Shown here: positions 44,362 through 52,361 of the stretch, piece by piece | How the letters are laid out: the number at the start of each line of letters is the position of its first letter | Numbering within the stretch: position 1 is the stretch's first letter | Assembly: GCF_900109735.1 (NCBI RefSeq) | Contig: NZ_FOAS01000011.1 | Coordinates: 99,820 to 163,819 of the forward strand | From: Atopomonas hussainii | GTDB taxonomy: Bacteria > Pseudomonadota > Gammaproteobacteria > Pseudomonadales > Pseudomonadaceae | Direction: 5' to 3' | Length of the DNA: 64,000 nt | Program-made: the position numbers and the translations under genes | Notes under the pieces: model-generated | What the model saw: the letters and a program-made list of their open reading frames with translations, nothing else | What the model was told of the DNA's origin: nothing | Databases searched by the model: none

Positions 44362-46104
44362 ATGTCCGAACAACTCAGCGGCTTTGCCGCACTTAATCTG
44401 CATTCTGACGTTCTCGCCGCGCTGACCGCGGTGGGCTACGAAGAGCCGTCGCCGATTCAGGCGCAGGCTATCCCCGTGATTCTTGATGGCCACGACGTGA
44501 TTGGCCAGGCGCAAACCGGTACCGGTAAAACCGCCGCCTTTGCGCTGCCGCTGCTCAGCCAGTTGGATGTCAAAGCCAACACCCCGCAGGCGCTGATTCT
44601 GGTGCCGACCCGCGAGCTGGCCATTCAGGTGGCTACCGCGTTTGAAAAATATTCCAGCCAAATGCGTGGCGTAAAAGTGCTGGCCATGTACGGCGGCGCA
44701 CCGATGGGCCCGCAGCTCAAAGCCCTGCGTATGGGCGCACAAGTAGTGGTGGCTACTCCGGGCCGTCTGTGTGACCACCTGCGCCGCGACGAAGCCCTGC
44801 TGGACGACGTACAACAGCTGGTACTCGACGAAGCCGACGAAATGCTCAAGCTGGGCTTTATGGAAGACCTCGAAGTGATCTTCGATGCCTGCCCGGAAGA
44901 CCGCCAGAGCGTGCTGTTCTCTGCGACTTTGCCGGCATCAATCAAGGCCATTGCGGAAAAACACTTAAACCAGCCCAAGCACATCAAGATTGCTGCCAAG
45001 ACACAAACCGTATCGCGCATCGAGCAGTCGCACGTGTTTGTGCATGCCGACCAAAAGCCGGCCGTGGTGCTGCGTTTGCTCGAAGTAGAGCGCTTCGACG
45101 CCCTGATCGGCTTTGTGCGTACCAAGCAAGCGACCGTCGATATGGCCGAGCTGCTGGTCAAAAACGGCTACCGCGCCGCTGCCCTGAACGGTGATATTCC
45201 GCAGGCGCAGCGTGAGCAAGTGGTCGATAAGTTACGTGATGGCAGCCTCGATATCGTTATCGCGACCGACGTTGCCGCACGTGGCTTGGACGTGGCGCGC
45301 ATCACCCACGTACTGAACATCGACATGCCGTATGACCCCGAGTCTTACGTGCACCGTATTGGCCGTACTGGCCGTGCCGGTCGTGAAGGCCGTGCCTTGC
45401 TGTTGGTCACCCCGCGCGAGCGCCGCATGCTGCAGGTGATCGAGCGTGTCACCAACCAGCCGGTTCCGGCAATTGACCTGCCTAACGGCCAAGCGGTGCG
45501 TGAAGCGCGTTTGCTGCGTTTGCTGGACCAATTGCAACCGCTGGCTGAAAAGGCCGAAGCCCACCGTGGCGCGGTGCGTGATGAGCTGTGCCAGCGCTTA
45601 GGCTGCGATGCTGCAGCTTTGGCCGCCATGCTGCTGAGCCGCATGACTGCCGGCCAAGCCTTTACCGAGGCAGAGCTGGCCGCCGAACAACCGGCACAGC
45701 CGAGCAGCCGCCCCGAGCGTAAGCGTGGCGAGCGCCCGGAGCGCGGCGAGCGTAGCAGCCGTGGTGAGCGCAGCGAGCGTGCCCCGCGTGGTGATCGCGC
45801 CGGTGCTGAGCGTGGCGAGCGTCCGCGCCGCCAGCGTGAAGAAGCGCCCTACGAGCCGACCCCCGGCCGCGTGCGCGTGCGCATCGGTTTAGGTCGCCGT
45901 GACGGCGTGCAGCCGAAGAACCTGCTCGGCGCCATCCTCAATGAAGGTGGTCTGAACAAAGACCAAGTCGGCCGCATTCAACTGCGCGACACCTTCAGCC
46001 TGATCGAACTGCCGGAACAAGGCCTGAACCAGATCATGGATCGCCTGAAAGAAACCCGTCTGGCCGGTAAGCCGCTGAAGATGCGCCGCTACCGCGAAGA
46101 TTAA
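44362..46104 (+). CDS. deaD: ATP-dependent DEAD-box RNA helicase (DeaD/CsdA type)
   Basis: RNA helicase of ribosome assembly and mRNA turnover, especially in the cold. The 580-aa protein has the Q motif region, motif I AQTGTGKT (50-57), Ia PTRELA, II DEADEM, III SAT, and VI HRIGRTGRAGREG. After the helicase core comes a basic RGERxxRGE-rich linker (about residues 450-500) and a DbpA-like RNA-binding domain (RVRVRIGLGRRDGVQPKNLL), the arrangement of CsdA. ATG 44362 has a GAGG ribosome site; ATG 44350 does not. Confidence 0.93.
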   Translation: MSEQLSGFAALNLHSDVLAALTAVGYEEPSPIQAQAIPVILDGHDVIGQAQTGTGKTAAFALPLLSQLDVKANTPQALILVPTRELAIQVATAFEKYSSQMRGVKVLAMYGGAPMGPQLKALRMGAQVVVATPGRLCDHLRRDEALLDDVQQLVLDEADEMLKLGFMEDLEVIFDACPEDRQSVLFSATLPASIKAIAEKHLNQPKHIKIAAKTQTVSRIEQSHVFVHADQKPAVVLRLLEVERFDALIGFVRTKQATVDMAELLVKNGYRAAALNGDIPQAQREQVVDKLRDGSLDIVIATDVAARGLDVARITHVLNIDMPYDPESYVHRIGRTGRAGREGRALLLVTPRERRMLQVIERVTNQPVPAIDLPNGQAVREARLLRLLDQLQPLAEKAEAHRGAVRDELCQRLGCDAAALAAMLLSRMTAGQAFTEAELAAEQPAQPSSRPERKRGERPERGERSSRGERSERAPRGDRAGAERGERPRRQREEAPYEPTPGRVRVRIGLGRRDGVQPKNLLGAILNEGGLNKDQVGRIQLRDTFSLIELPEQGLNQIMDRLKETRLAGKPLKMRRYRED

Positions 46105-46123
46105 TTCGTTTTTTTGTGGTTTT

Positions 46124-46159
46124 AGCCCGCCCGGACACGCGTCCCGGCGGGCTTCTTTT
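46124..46159 (+). terminator. Terminator of the DEAD-box helicase gene
   Basis: AGCCCGCC (46124-46131) pairs with GGCGGGCT (46146-46153), followed by TCTTTTTG. Confidence 0.85.
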
Positions 46160-46255
46160 TGTCTGTCATTAAATCTTCATGGTTTTGTGGCAGCGCCAGC
46201 GAACAACTTTCATCACACTCTTGCATTCTGGGGTGACTAACGAAAGGGCAGGGTG

Positions 46256-47308
46256 ATGTGCGCTTGGCGGCCAATCGGGGTGCTATGGATCGGTTTATGC
46301 GCAATGCTGTGTGCCACACCGCTGTGGGCCAGCTGTGCCCCGCAGGCAGCGACAGAAATCGTTGAGCTGGGCGAGGTGCGCTTGGCCTATCAAAGCGTGG
46401 GCCGCGAGCAGGACCCGGCAGTGCTGCTGCTGATGGGGCTGGGCGGGCAACTGATCGACTGGCCCGATGAAGTGGTTAGCGCCTTGTGCCGCCAAGGGTT
46501 GCGGGTGATTCGTTTCGATAACCGGGGCATTGGCTTGTCGCTGTGGCATGGCCAGCCAGAGAGCTTGCCCAGCCTTGAGTTTCAGGCGCTCCGGTATCGG
46601 CTCGACCTGCCGGTCTCGGCGCCGTACGGCTTGCGTGATTTAGCCGGCGATGCCTTGGCGCTACTTGATGCACTGCAGATCCACAAGGCGCATATTCTCG
46701 GCGCCTCGATGGGTGGCATGGTGGCGCAACATGTGGCGGCCTTAGCGCCGCAGCGCGTGTTGTCGCTGACCTTAGTGATGTCGACCAGCAGCGATCGGGG
46801 TTTGCCGCCGCCCGATGAGCACGTGCTGCGTTTATTGGCGCGGCGCGGCGCGACCGATTATGAGCAGCGCGTTAATCAGCAGGTCGAGCTATTGGCTGCG
46901 CTGGGTAATCGGCAATGGCCCACCGATATGCAGCAGCTCAAAGAGGGCGCCGAGCAGAGTCTGGCTCGTGCCGGTAGCCCTGATGGCATTCGTTTGCAGT
47001 TATTGGCCCTGCTGGCGGAGGCGCCGCGTACTGAGCTGCTGCATCGCTTGCAGGCGCCCACCTTAGTGGTGCACGGCACCGCCGATCCGTTATTGCCGGT
47101 GATGCACGGCGTGCATTTGGCCGCCCAAGTGCCGGGGGCGCAGCTGCGCTTGATTCCCGGTTTGGCGCATCGTTTTCAGCCGGCCTTTGCCGCGCCTCTG
47201 CTGGCGGCGGTGTTGCCGCATTTGCGCGCGCATACTCAGCCGGCTTCGTTAGCCGCCGATTGGGCGCTACGGCTGCCGTTGCATAGCCGTGCGCCGTTCG
47301 CCCTGTAA
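46256..47308 (+). CDS. Exported alpha/beta hydrolase
   Basis: A 350-aa serine hydrolase with an N-terminal signal peptide (VLWIGLCAMLCATPLWASCA). The mature domain has LLLMGLGGQLIDWP, FDNRGIGLS, the nucleophile elbow LGASMGGMVAQH with the catalytic Ser, the Asp in LVVHGTADPLLPV and the His in PGLAHRFQP. This lineage resembles the polyketide-cyclase/aclacinomycin methylesterase-like hydrolases (RdmC type) but is periplasmic here. GTG 46253 immediately upstream is in frame; ATG 46256 is chosen. Substrate unknown. Confidence 0.85.
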   Translation: MCAWRPIGVLWIGLCAMLCATPLWASCAPQAATEIVELGEVRLAYQSVGREQDPAVLLLMGLGGQLIDWPDEVVSALCRQGLRVIRFDNRGIGLSLWHGQPESLPSLEFQALRYRLDLPVSAPYGLRDLAGDALALLDALQIHKAHILGASMGGMVAQHVAALAPQRVLSLTLVMSTSSDRGLPPPDEHVLRLLARRGATDYEQRVNQQVELLAALGNRQWPTDMQQLKEGAEQSLARAGSPDGIRLQLLALLAEAPRTELLHRLQAPTLVVHGTADPLLPVMHGVHLAAQVPGAQLRLIPGLAHRFQPAFAAPLLAAVLPHLRAHTQPASLAADWALRLPLHSRAPFAL

Positions 47309-47389
47309 GCCGTAAGCCTGCCTGGGGTCAATAAAGCCGACAGCGTCTGCCTTACACTGAGCGCCTGATCAGCGTGCAAGGGGGCGGGG

Positions 47390-48970
47390 ATGGCCGTTGC
47401 GGTATTTTTATTAGGCGGGCTTGGGCTGCTGTTACTGGGCATGGAGTTGCTCACCCAAGGCTTGCGTCAAGCGGCTGGCGAGCGCTTACGCGTGTGGCTG
47501 CAACGCTCCACGCGTACCCGCTGGCGCGGGGCGTTGAGCGGCTTTTTGATCACCGCGCTGGTGCAGTCTTCCAGCGCCGTTACCGTCGCCACCTTAGGAT
47601 TAACCAACGCGGCGATGGTTAATTTGCGTCAGGCAGCGTGGGTGGTGTTTGGCAGCAACCTAGGCACCACCATGACCGCCTGGATCGTCGCTTTGATCGG
47701 CTTAAGCTGGAAGGTAGAAGCCTTAGCCTTGCCGCTGATTGGTTTGGGCGTATTGCTACACGTGCTGCGTAGCGGCAAAACCTCGGGCTTTATAGGCACC
47801 GCCTTGGCCGGCTTCGGCTTGCTGTTTTTTGGCCTGGAAATGCTCAAAGATGCCTTCGATGGCGCTGGGCAATGGTTGCCGGTTGAGTACTTAACCCTAC
47901 AAAGCCCGCTGCACTTGTTGGCCGGTGTGCTGCTGGGCATGGTGCTGACCACGCTGCTGCAATCTTCCAGCGCGGCGCTGGCTGTGGTGCTGACAGCCGC
48001 TTCACAAGGTTTTATCGGCCCATTAATGGGCGCCGCCTTAGTGATTGGCGCCAACCTAGGCACGACGTCGACGGCCTTGTTGGCCACCTTAGGCGCCACC
48101 AGCGAGGCCAAGCGCTTAGCCTTGGTGCATGTGATGTTCAATGTGCTGACGGCGGTGGTGGCACTCGTGCTGCTCTGGCCGTTGTGGTGGGTGACGACGT
48201 GGCTGACCGATGCCGCCAGCAGCGCGGTGTTGGCCACTCAGCTGGCGCTGTTTCACACCTTGTTCAATGTCTTGGGCCTGTTGCTTATGTGGCCCTTGGC
48301 CGACCCGCTGCTGCGCTGGGTAGCGGGGCGCTACCGAACTCAGCAAGAAGATGCCGCCGCTTTACGCTTTTTGGATGACACCGTGCTCGGCGTGGCCGAG
48401 CTGGGCTTGGCGGCGCTTAACCAAGAGCTCAAGCAGGTGTTAGCCGAGCAAATGCAGCAGCTGGCCGCGCAGGCCGACAGCGACCGGCAAGCAGCGGCGC
48501 GGGCGGCACTGGAGCAGCGCCTGTTAAAAATCGCCAGTGCAGCCGGGCACTTGCCCAGCGTGTGCGCCACCGGCGAACAACAGCGTGGCTTACTGCATGG
48601 TTTGCATGCCCTTGAAGAGCTGCGTGAACTGAGTGAATTGCAGCCGCACTTGCACGTGAGTTCGCGCGAGCCGTTACCGGCAGAATTACAAAGCGCGCTG
48701 CATAGCCTGCTGGCGGCGCTGCACCGCGGCGCCATCGCCGCCGATGAACTGGCGGCGTTGCGCTTGGGGGTGAGTGAGGCACGCCAAGCCGTGCGTGAGC
48801 GTTTACTGCATCAGCTACAAGGCACTAACCAGCAGACTTCGGCAGAGGCCGTGGCGCGTAGCTTGGCCTTGTGCGCGCGCTGGGAGCGCGTCGCCGATCA
48901 GCTGGCCCGTTGTGCGCGCCTGTTGTGGCTAAAGGCGGCCGACACAGATCAACCGTCGGCCACCGTTTAA
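47390..48970 (+). CDS. Na+/Pi cotransporter-family protein with C-terminal PhoU-like domain
   Basis: A 526-aa inner-membrane protein of the NptA/PNaS family, which moves phosphate with sodium. Eight or nine membrane segments occupy residues 1-310 and contain the two inverted signature repeats: VQSSSAVTVATLGLTNAAMV and LQSSSAALAVVLTAASQGF, each with the QSSSA motif. The C-terminal ~190 residues are helical and charged (RFLDDTVLGVAELGLAALNQ), resembling a PhoU domain. It converges on a PstS-like gene with a 10-bp gap, which supports a phosphate role. Direction of transport (uptake or efflux) is uncertain. Confidence 0.88.
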   Translation: MAVAVFLLGGLGLLLLGMELLTQGLRQAAGERLRVWLQRSTRTRWRGALSGFLITALVQSSSAVTVATLGLTNAAMVNLRQAAWVVFGSNLGTTMTAWIVALIGLSWKVEALALPLIGLGVLLHVLRSGKTSGFIGTALAGFGLLFFGLEMLKDAFDGAGQWLPVEYLTLQSPLHLLAGVLLGMVLTTLLQSSSAALAVVLTAASQGFIGPLMGAALVIGANLGTTSTALLATLGATSEAKRLALVHVMFNVLTAVVALVLLWPLWWVTTWLTDAASSAVLATQLALFHTLFNVLGLLLMWPLADPLLRWVAGRYRTQQEDAAALRFLDDTVLGVAELGLAALNQELKQVLAEQMQQLAAQADSDRQAAARAALEQRLLKIASAAGHLPSVCATGEQQRGLLHGLHALEELRELSELQPHLHVSSREPLPAELQSALHSLLAALHRGAIAADELAALRLGVSEARQAVRERLLHQLQGTNQQTSAEAVARSLALCARWERVADQLARCARLLWLKAADTDQPSATV

Positions 48971-48980
48971 CCGGCGCCGT

Positions 48981-50369
48981 TTAGTAAACCCACACCTCAA
49001 CACGGCGATTTTTAATCCGCCCGTCGTCGCCATCATTAGCGGCTACGGGCAGGGCGTCACCTAGGCCGATAAAGTCGCGGAACATCACGCCTTGCTTCAC
49101 CAGCTCGCGGCGGACTGCCATGGCGCGCAGCTTGGACAGCAACTCAGCACGGCCGGGGCGACTCGCCGCTTTCGGGTCACCAAAACCGACCAGCACCACA
49201 TCGCGCTCCAGTTTGTCGGCTTGGTAGAGGTAGTCGAATACGCGCTCAAGATCGCGCTGGGCCTTGTTATCCAGTTGCGAGCTGCCTTCAGCAAAACGGA
49301 AGTTCACCGTTAAGCGCTGTGCCTCGCGGGCTAGCTGCTGATAGTCCGCCGGCATTTGTGGGTTAACGGCCACCTGCATGGGCTTGATCTGTTGGCCGAC
49401 AAAGCCGAACTCTTCGACCAATTGCTGGCCGGCTGTGCTGGTGGCGAGCTCCATCAGTGCCGCTACCCAGGGGTTATTGCTGTTGGGGGCTTGATACAAA
49501 TACAGGCGGCGCGACAGCGGGTAGTCTTCGGTGGCTAGCAAGCCAATGTCGGGCGCCATGGGTTGTGAGTCGCCAGCGGCGATGGCCAAGGCTTTGGCTT
49601 GGCGAATATATGGCAGGCCAATAAAGCCGATGGCACCGGGGTCGCGGCTGACGTCATCGGATAACTGATCGCTAGACTCATAACGCTTGGCGTTGCCGAT
49701 AAGCTCTTTACCGTTGGCCTTTAATACCAACTCTTTGAACGTGTCGTAGGTGCCGGAAAGCTCATCACGGGCATACACAGTGACCGGCAGATGGCTGCCG
49801 CCAAGCTCTGCCCAGTTAGTGATCTCCCCGGCGAACAGACGCGCGAGGGTGGCGGTATCCAAATGGGCGATGGGGTTTTTCGGGTTGACCACAATGGCTA
49901 GCCCGTCGATGGCGATGATGTGCTCGGCTGCGCGGCTTTTTAAGTCGCCCAGTGCGCTCAAGCTTGCCGCTTCGTCGTCTTTAATGGCGCGCGACGCGGC
50001 ACCGATATCGGCGCTGCCTTGGGCAAGGCCGCTAAACGCAGTGCTTGAACCGTGTGCTGCCAGTTCGGCGCGAATCAGCTGGCCTTCGGCATTGCGGCCT
50101 TCAATGGCGAGCTCGTTTTCTGCGGCGCCGGGCAGGCGCTTGATGTGGCTGTAGCCTTGTTGGCGAAACAGCGCTTCGACCAGCGCGGGCGATAGCTGCG
50201 AGCCTATCGTGTTCGAGCCTTGAATACGCAGCACGGTGGCTTGCTGGGCCGTTGGGGTGAGGGTTTGTGCCTGCAGGTAAAACGGCCAGAGATAAAAGGC
50301 CGCGGCGAGAATAAACAGCGCGCAGGCTGCCAGAACGTTTTGTCGGCTGGGGAGGTTGTCGCGGGTCAT
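48981..50369 (-). CDS. PstS-like phosphate-binding protein fused to an OmpA domain
   Basis: A 462-aa protein with one N-terminal hydrophobic segment (about residues 12-33, signal peptide or anchor), a PstS-type binding domain (about 45-330) and an OmpA-type peptidoglycan-binding domain (about 340-462). The binding domain shows LRIQGSNTIGSQLSPALVEA, SRAIKDDEAA, the phosphate loop YARDELSGTYDTFKELVL and SRDPGAIGFIGLPY. The OmpA domain has VNFRFAEGSSQLD, VLVGFGDPKA and NRRVEVWV. ATG 50369 follows a GAGGAC site; GTG 50387 does not. The fusion suggests a cell-wall-held periplasmic phosphate binder or sensor. Confidence 0.85.
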   Translation of the reverse strand: MTRDNLPSRQNVLAACALFILAAAFYLWPFYLQAQTLTPTAQQATVLRIQGSNTIGSQLSPALVEALFRQQGYSHIKRLPGAAENELAIEGRNAEGQLIRAELAAHGSSTAFSGLAQGSADIGAASRAIKDDEAASLSALGDLKSRAAEHIIAIDGLAIVVNPKNPIAHLDTATLARLFAGEITNWAELGGSHLPVTVYARDELSGTYDTFKELVLKANGKELIGNAKRYESSDQLSDDVSRDPGAIGFIGLPYIRQAKALAIAAGDSQPMAPDIGLLATEDYPLSRRLYLYQAPNSNNPWVAALMELATSTAGQQLVEEFGFVGQQIKPMQVAVNPQMPADYQQLAREAQRLTVNFRFAEGSSQLDNKAQRDLERVFDYLYQADKLERDVVLVGFGDPKAASRPGRAELLSKLRAMAVRRELVKQGVMFRDFIGLGDALPVAANDGDDGRIKNRRVEVWVY

Positions 50370-50441
50370 GTTCTTGTCCTCGAACACTTGGGATGCGCGG
50401 CGACAATAAGTCAGAAATGTTTCGTTTAGATGAAAGCGATA

Positions 50442-50469
50442 TAAAAAAGCCGCTCAGTAGAGCGGCTTA
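50442..50469 (-). terminator. Terminator of ppnP
   Basis: On the minus strand AAGCCGCT pairs with AGCGGCTT around a 6-nt loop, followed by TTTTAT, 39 bp past the ppnP stop. Confidence 0.85.
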
Positions 50470-50507
50470 GCGTGTATCAGCGGTGCTGCTGACACCACGG
50501 CGCGGGC

Positions 50508-50789
50508 TTAGCAGTATTCGCACAGGTAGGCGGTATCCACTTCAACCTTGAGCTGGAACTTGCTGTCGCCCGGTACATTAAAGCGTGTACCAGCGGCGAA
50601 GGTTTCCCAGCTGTCGCTGCCCGGCAGTTTAACGGTCAGGGCACCGGCTACGACGTGCATCACTTCCGGCTTGGCAGTACCAAATTCGTACTCGCCCGGG
50701 GCCATCACGCCAACGGTGGCCGGTGCTTGGTTCAGTTCGAAGCCCAGCGACTTCACCTTGCCATCAAAATACTCATTTACCTGGATCAT
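50508..50789 (-). CDS. ppnP: Pyrimidine/purine nucleoside phosphorylase PpnP
   Basis: Small cupin (DUF1255/YaiE) that phosphorolyses several nucleosides to free base and ribose 1-phosphate. The 93-aa protein is full length, with the typical [20 protein letters not shown] start, the cupin region [20 protein letters not shown] and [23 protein letters not shown] at the end. An AGGAGC ribosome site precedes the ATG. Confidence 0.94.
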   Translation of the reverse strand: MIQVNEYFDGKVKSLGFELNQAPATVGVMAPGEYEFGTAKPEVMHVVAGALTVKLPGSDSWETFAAGTRFNVPGDSKFQLKVEVDTAYLCEYC

Positions 50790-50950
50790 GCTGTGCTCCT
50801 AAGGCGTGCGGTAAAAAGGGCGCCAAGTATGCCCAAGGCCGTGGGCAGCGTCACTAGGGGCTGTTATGGCGCTTGTCGGCAAAACTGTGGCTAGGCGCGT
50901 CTTAACAGGCGGTGCTAGGCTGCCGACCAGCTTTGGATAAGGAGTTAGTC

Positions 50951-51814
50951 ATGGGCAAAGTGGCATTCATTGGTTTGGGCGTTATGGGGTATCCCATGGC
51001 CGGGCACCTGCAAAAGGCCGGTTTTGAGGTGTGCGTCTACAACCGCACGGTGGCCAAAGCCGCGCAATGGGTGAGCGAATACGGCGGCACCAGCGCAGCT
51101 ACCCCGCGTGAAGCGGCCGCAGGCGCTGAGTTTGTTTGCGTGTGCGTGGGTAACGACAACGATTTGCGCAGTGTGGTGCTCGGTGAGCACGGCGCGCTAG
51201 CCGGTATGCAAGCGGGCAGCATCTTAATCGACCACACCACGGCCTCGGCCAATGTGGCGCGTGAGTTGGCGGTGGCCTGCGCCGAGCGCGAAGCAGGCTT
51301 TTTGGATGCGCCGGTCTCAGGCGGCCAAGCCGGTGCAGAAAACGGCGCGCTGACGGTGATGGTCGGCGGCGATGAGGCGTTTTATCAACGCGCCGAGCCA
51401 GTGATTGCCCACTATGCACGCATGTGCAAGCGCATGGGCCCGGTGGGCAGCGGCCAACTGACCAAGATGGTCAACCAGATTTGCATCGGCGGCTTAGTGC
51501 AGGGGCTGTCTGAAGCGCTGCACTTTGCGCAAAAAGCCGGGCTCGATGCCGAGCTGGCCATGAGTGTGATCAGCAAAGGTGCGGCGCAGTCGTGGCAGCT
51601 GGAAAACCGTCACAAGACCATGCTGGCCGATCACTTTGAGCACGGTTTTGCCGTGGATTGGATGCGCAAAGACTTTGCCATCGTGTTGGAAGAAGCGCGC
51701 AGCAACGGCGCGCAACTGCCGGTCACCGCCTTGGTCGATCAGTTCTATGCCGACGTGCAGGCCATGGGCGGCGGCCGTTGGGATACCTCAAGCCTGATTA
51801 AGCGGTTGAAGTAA
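50951..51814 (+). CDS. 3-hydroxyisobutyrate dehydrogenase-family oxidoreductase
   Basis: A 287-aa NAD(P)-dependent beta-hydroxyacid dehydrogenase. It has the Rossmann motif FIGLGVMGYPMAGHL at the N-terminus, the substrate motif DAPVSGGQAGAENGALTVMV near residue 120, and the catalytic Lys in GSGQLTKMVNQI near 172. ATG 50951 has a GGAG site; the frame opens further upstream without one. The substrate could be 3-hydroxyisobutyrate, tartronate semialdehyde or a similar compound; no pathway neighbours help. Confidence 0.88.
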   Translation: MGKVAFIGLGVMGYPMAGHLQKAGFEVCVYNRTVAKAAQWVSEYGGTSAATPREAAAGAEFVCVCVGNDNDLRSVVLGEHGALAGMQAGSILIDHTTASANVARELAVACAEREAGFLDAPVSGGQAGAENGALTVMVGGDEAFYQRAEPVIAHYARMCKRMGPVGSGQLTKMVNQICIGGLVQGLSEALHFAQKAGLDAELAMSVISKGAAQSWQLENRHKTMLADHFEHGFAVDWMRKDFAIVLEEARSNGAQLPVTALVDQFYADVQAMGGGRWDTSSLIKRLK

Positions 51815-51883
51815 CTCCGCAAGGCGTGGCGTGATGGGTGAGGCTTCCTGTCACGCTGCGCCTAGCAAGTCTATACAGGCGCG

Positions 51884-51900
51884 GATTTAATCGGTGAACG
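51884..51900. repeat. Possible degenerate end of a MITE-like element
   Basis: GATTTAATCGGTGAACG matches 15 of 17 positions of GATTTAATCGGCGAATG at 5508-5524, the inner part of the left end of the MITE-like element. The outer GGAAACGC part is not conserved and no partner inverted repeat was found, so this may be a decayed copy or chance. Confidence 0.3.
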
Positions 51901-51936
51901 CCCTAAGCACCGCGCGTACTTGGGCTGTGCAGCTCT

Positions 51937-52275
51937 CTAGCTGCGAAAGATAAAGTACACCGCACCCAGCAGGCACAGCCCGGCCCACAGGTAATCCAGT
52001 TTTAGCGGTTGCTGCAAAAACCACACGCTAAAAGGCACAAACACCGCCAAAGTGATAACTTCCTGCATGATTTTTAGCTGGCTGACATTCAGCTCGCTGA
52101 AACCAATGCGGTTGGCCGGCACCATGATCAGATATTCAAAAAAAGCGATGCCCCAACTGGCAAAAATGGCAATCCACAACGGCTTGTTATGAAACTTCAG
52201 GTGGCCGTACCACGCGAAGGTCATAAACAGGTTGGATAAGGTCAGCAGTAACGCGGTTTGTAACCAGACTGGCAT
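51937..52275 (-). CDS. DMT-superfamily small membrane protein (DUF486)
   Basis: A 112-aa protein with four predicted membrane segments, matching the DUF486 family of small multidrug-resistance-like proteins; family hallmarks are NLFMTFAWYGHLKF, IAFFEYLIMVPANRIG and SQLKIMQEVITLAVF. Function unknown. ATG 52275 has a CGGAG site; the frame runs further upstream without one. A perfect hairpin GCAGCT/AGCTGC (51929-51944) overlaps its stop and may act as a weak terminator. Confidence 0.88.
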   Translation of the reverse strand: MPVWLQTALLLTLSNLFMTFAWYGHLKFHNKPLWIAIFASWGIAFFEYLIMVPANRIGFSELNVSQLKIMQEVITLAVFVPFSVWFLQQPLKLDYLWAGLCLLGAVYFIFRS

Positions 52276-52361
52276 GGCGAGCTCCGAAAGTGCGCGCGGC
52301 GAGCCTAGAACTCGCCGCAGCGTTTGCCAAGACAATAACGATAAGACACCCGAGGAAAACC

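Noticed and set aside
46122..46319. 65-aa minus-strand frame in the gap before the exported hydrolase
   Set aside because: It begins inside the hydrolase gene on the opposite strand and crosses the helicase terminator; no ribosome site or homologue recognised.
47629..48237. 202-aa minus-strand frame opposite the Na/Pi transporter
   Set aside because: Shadow frame without a ribosome site or recognisable features.
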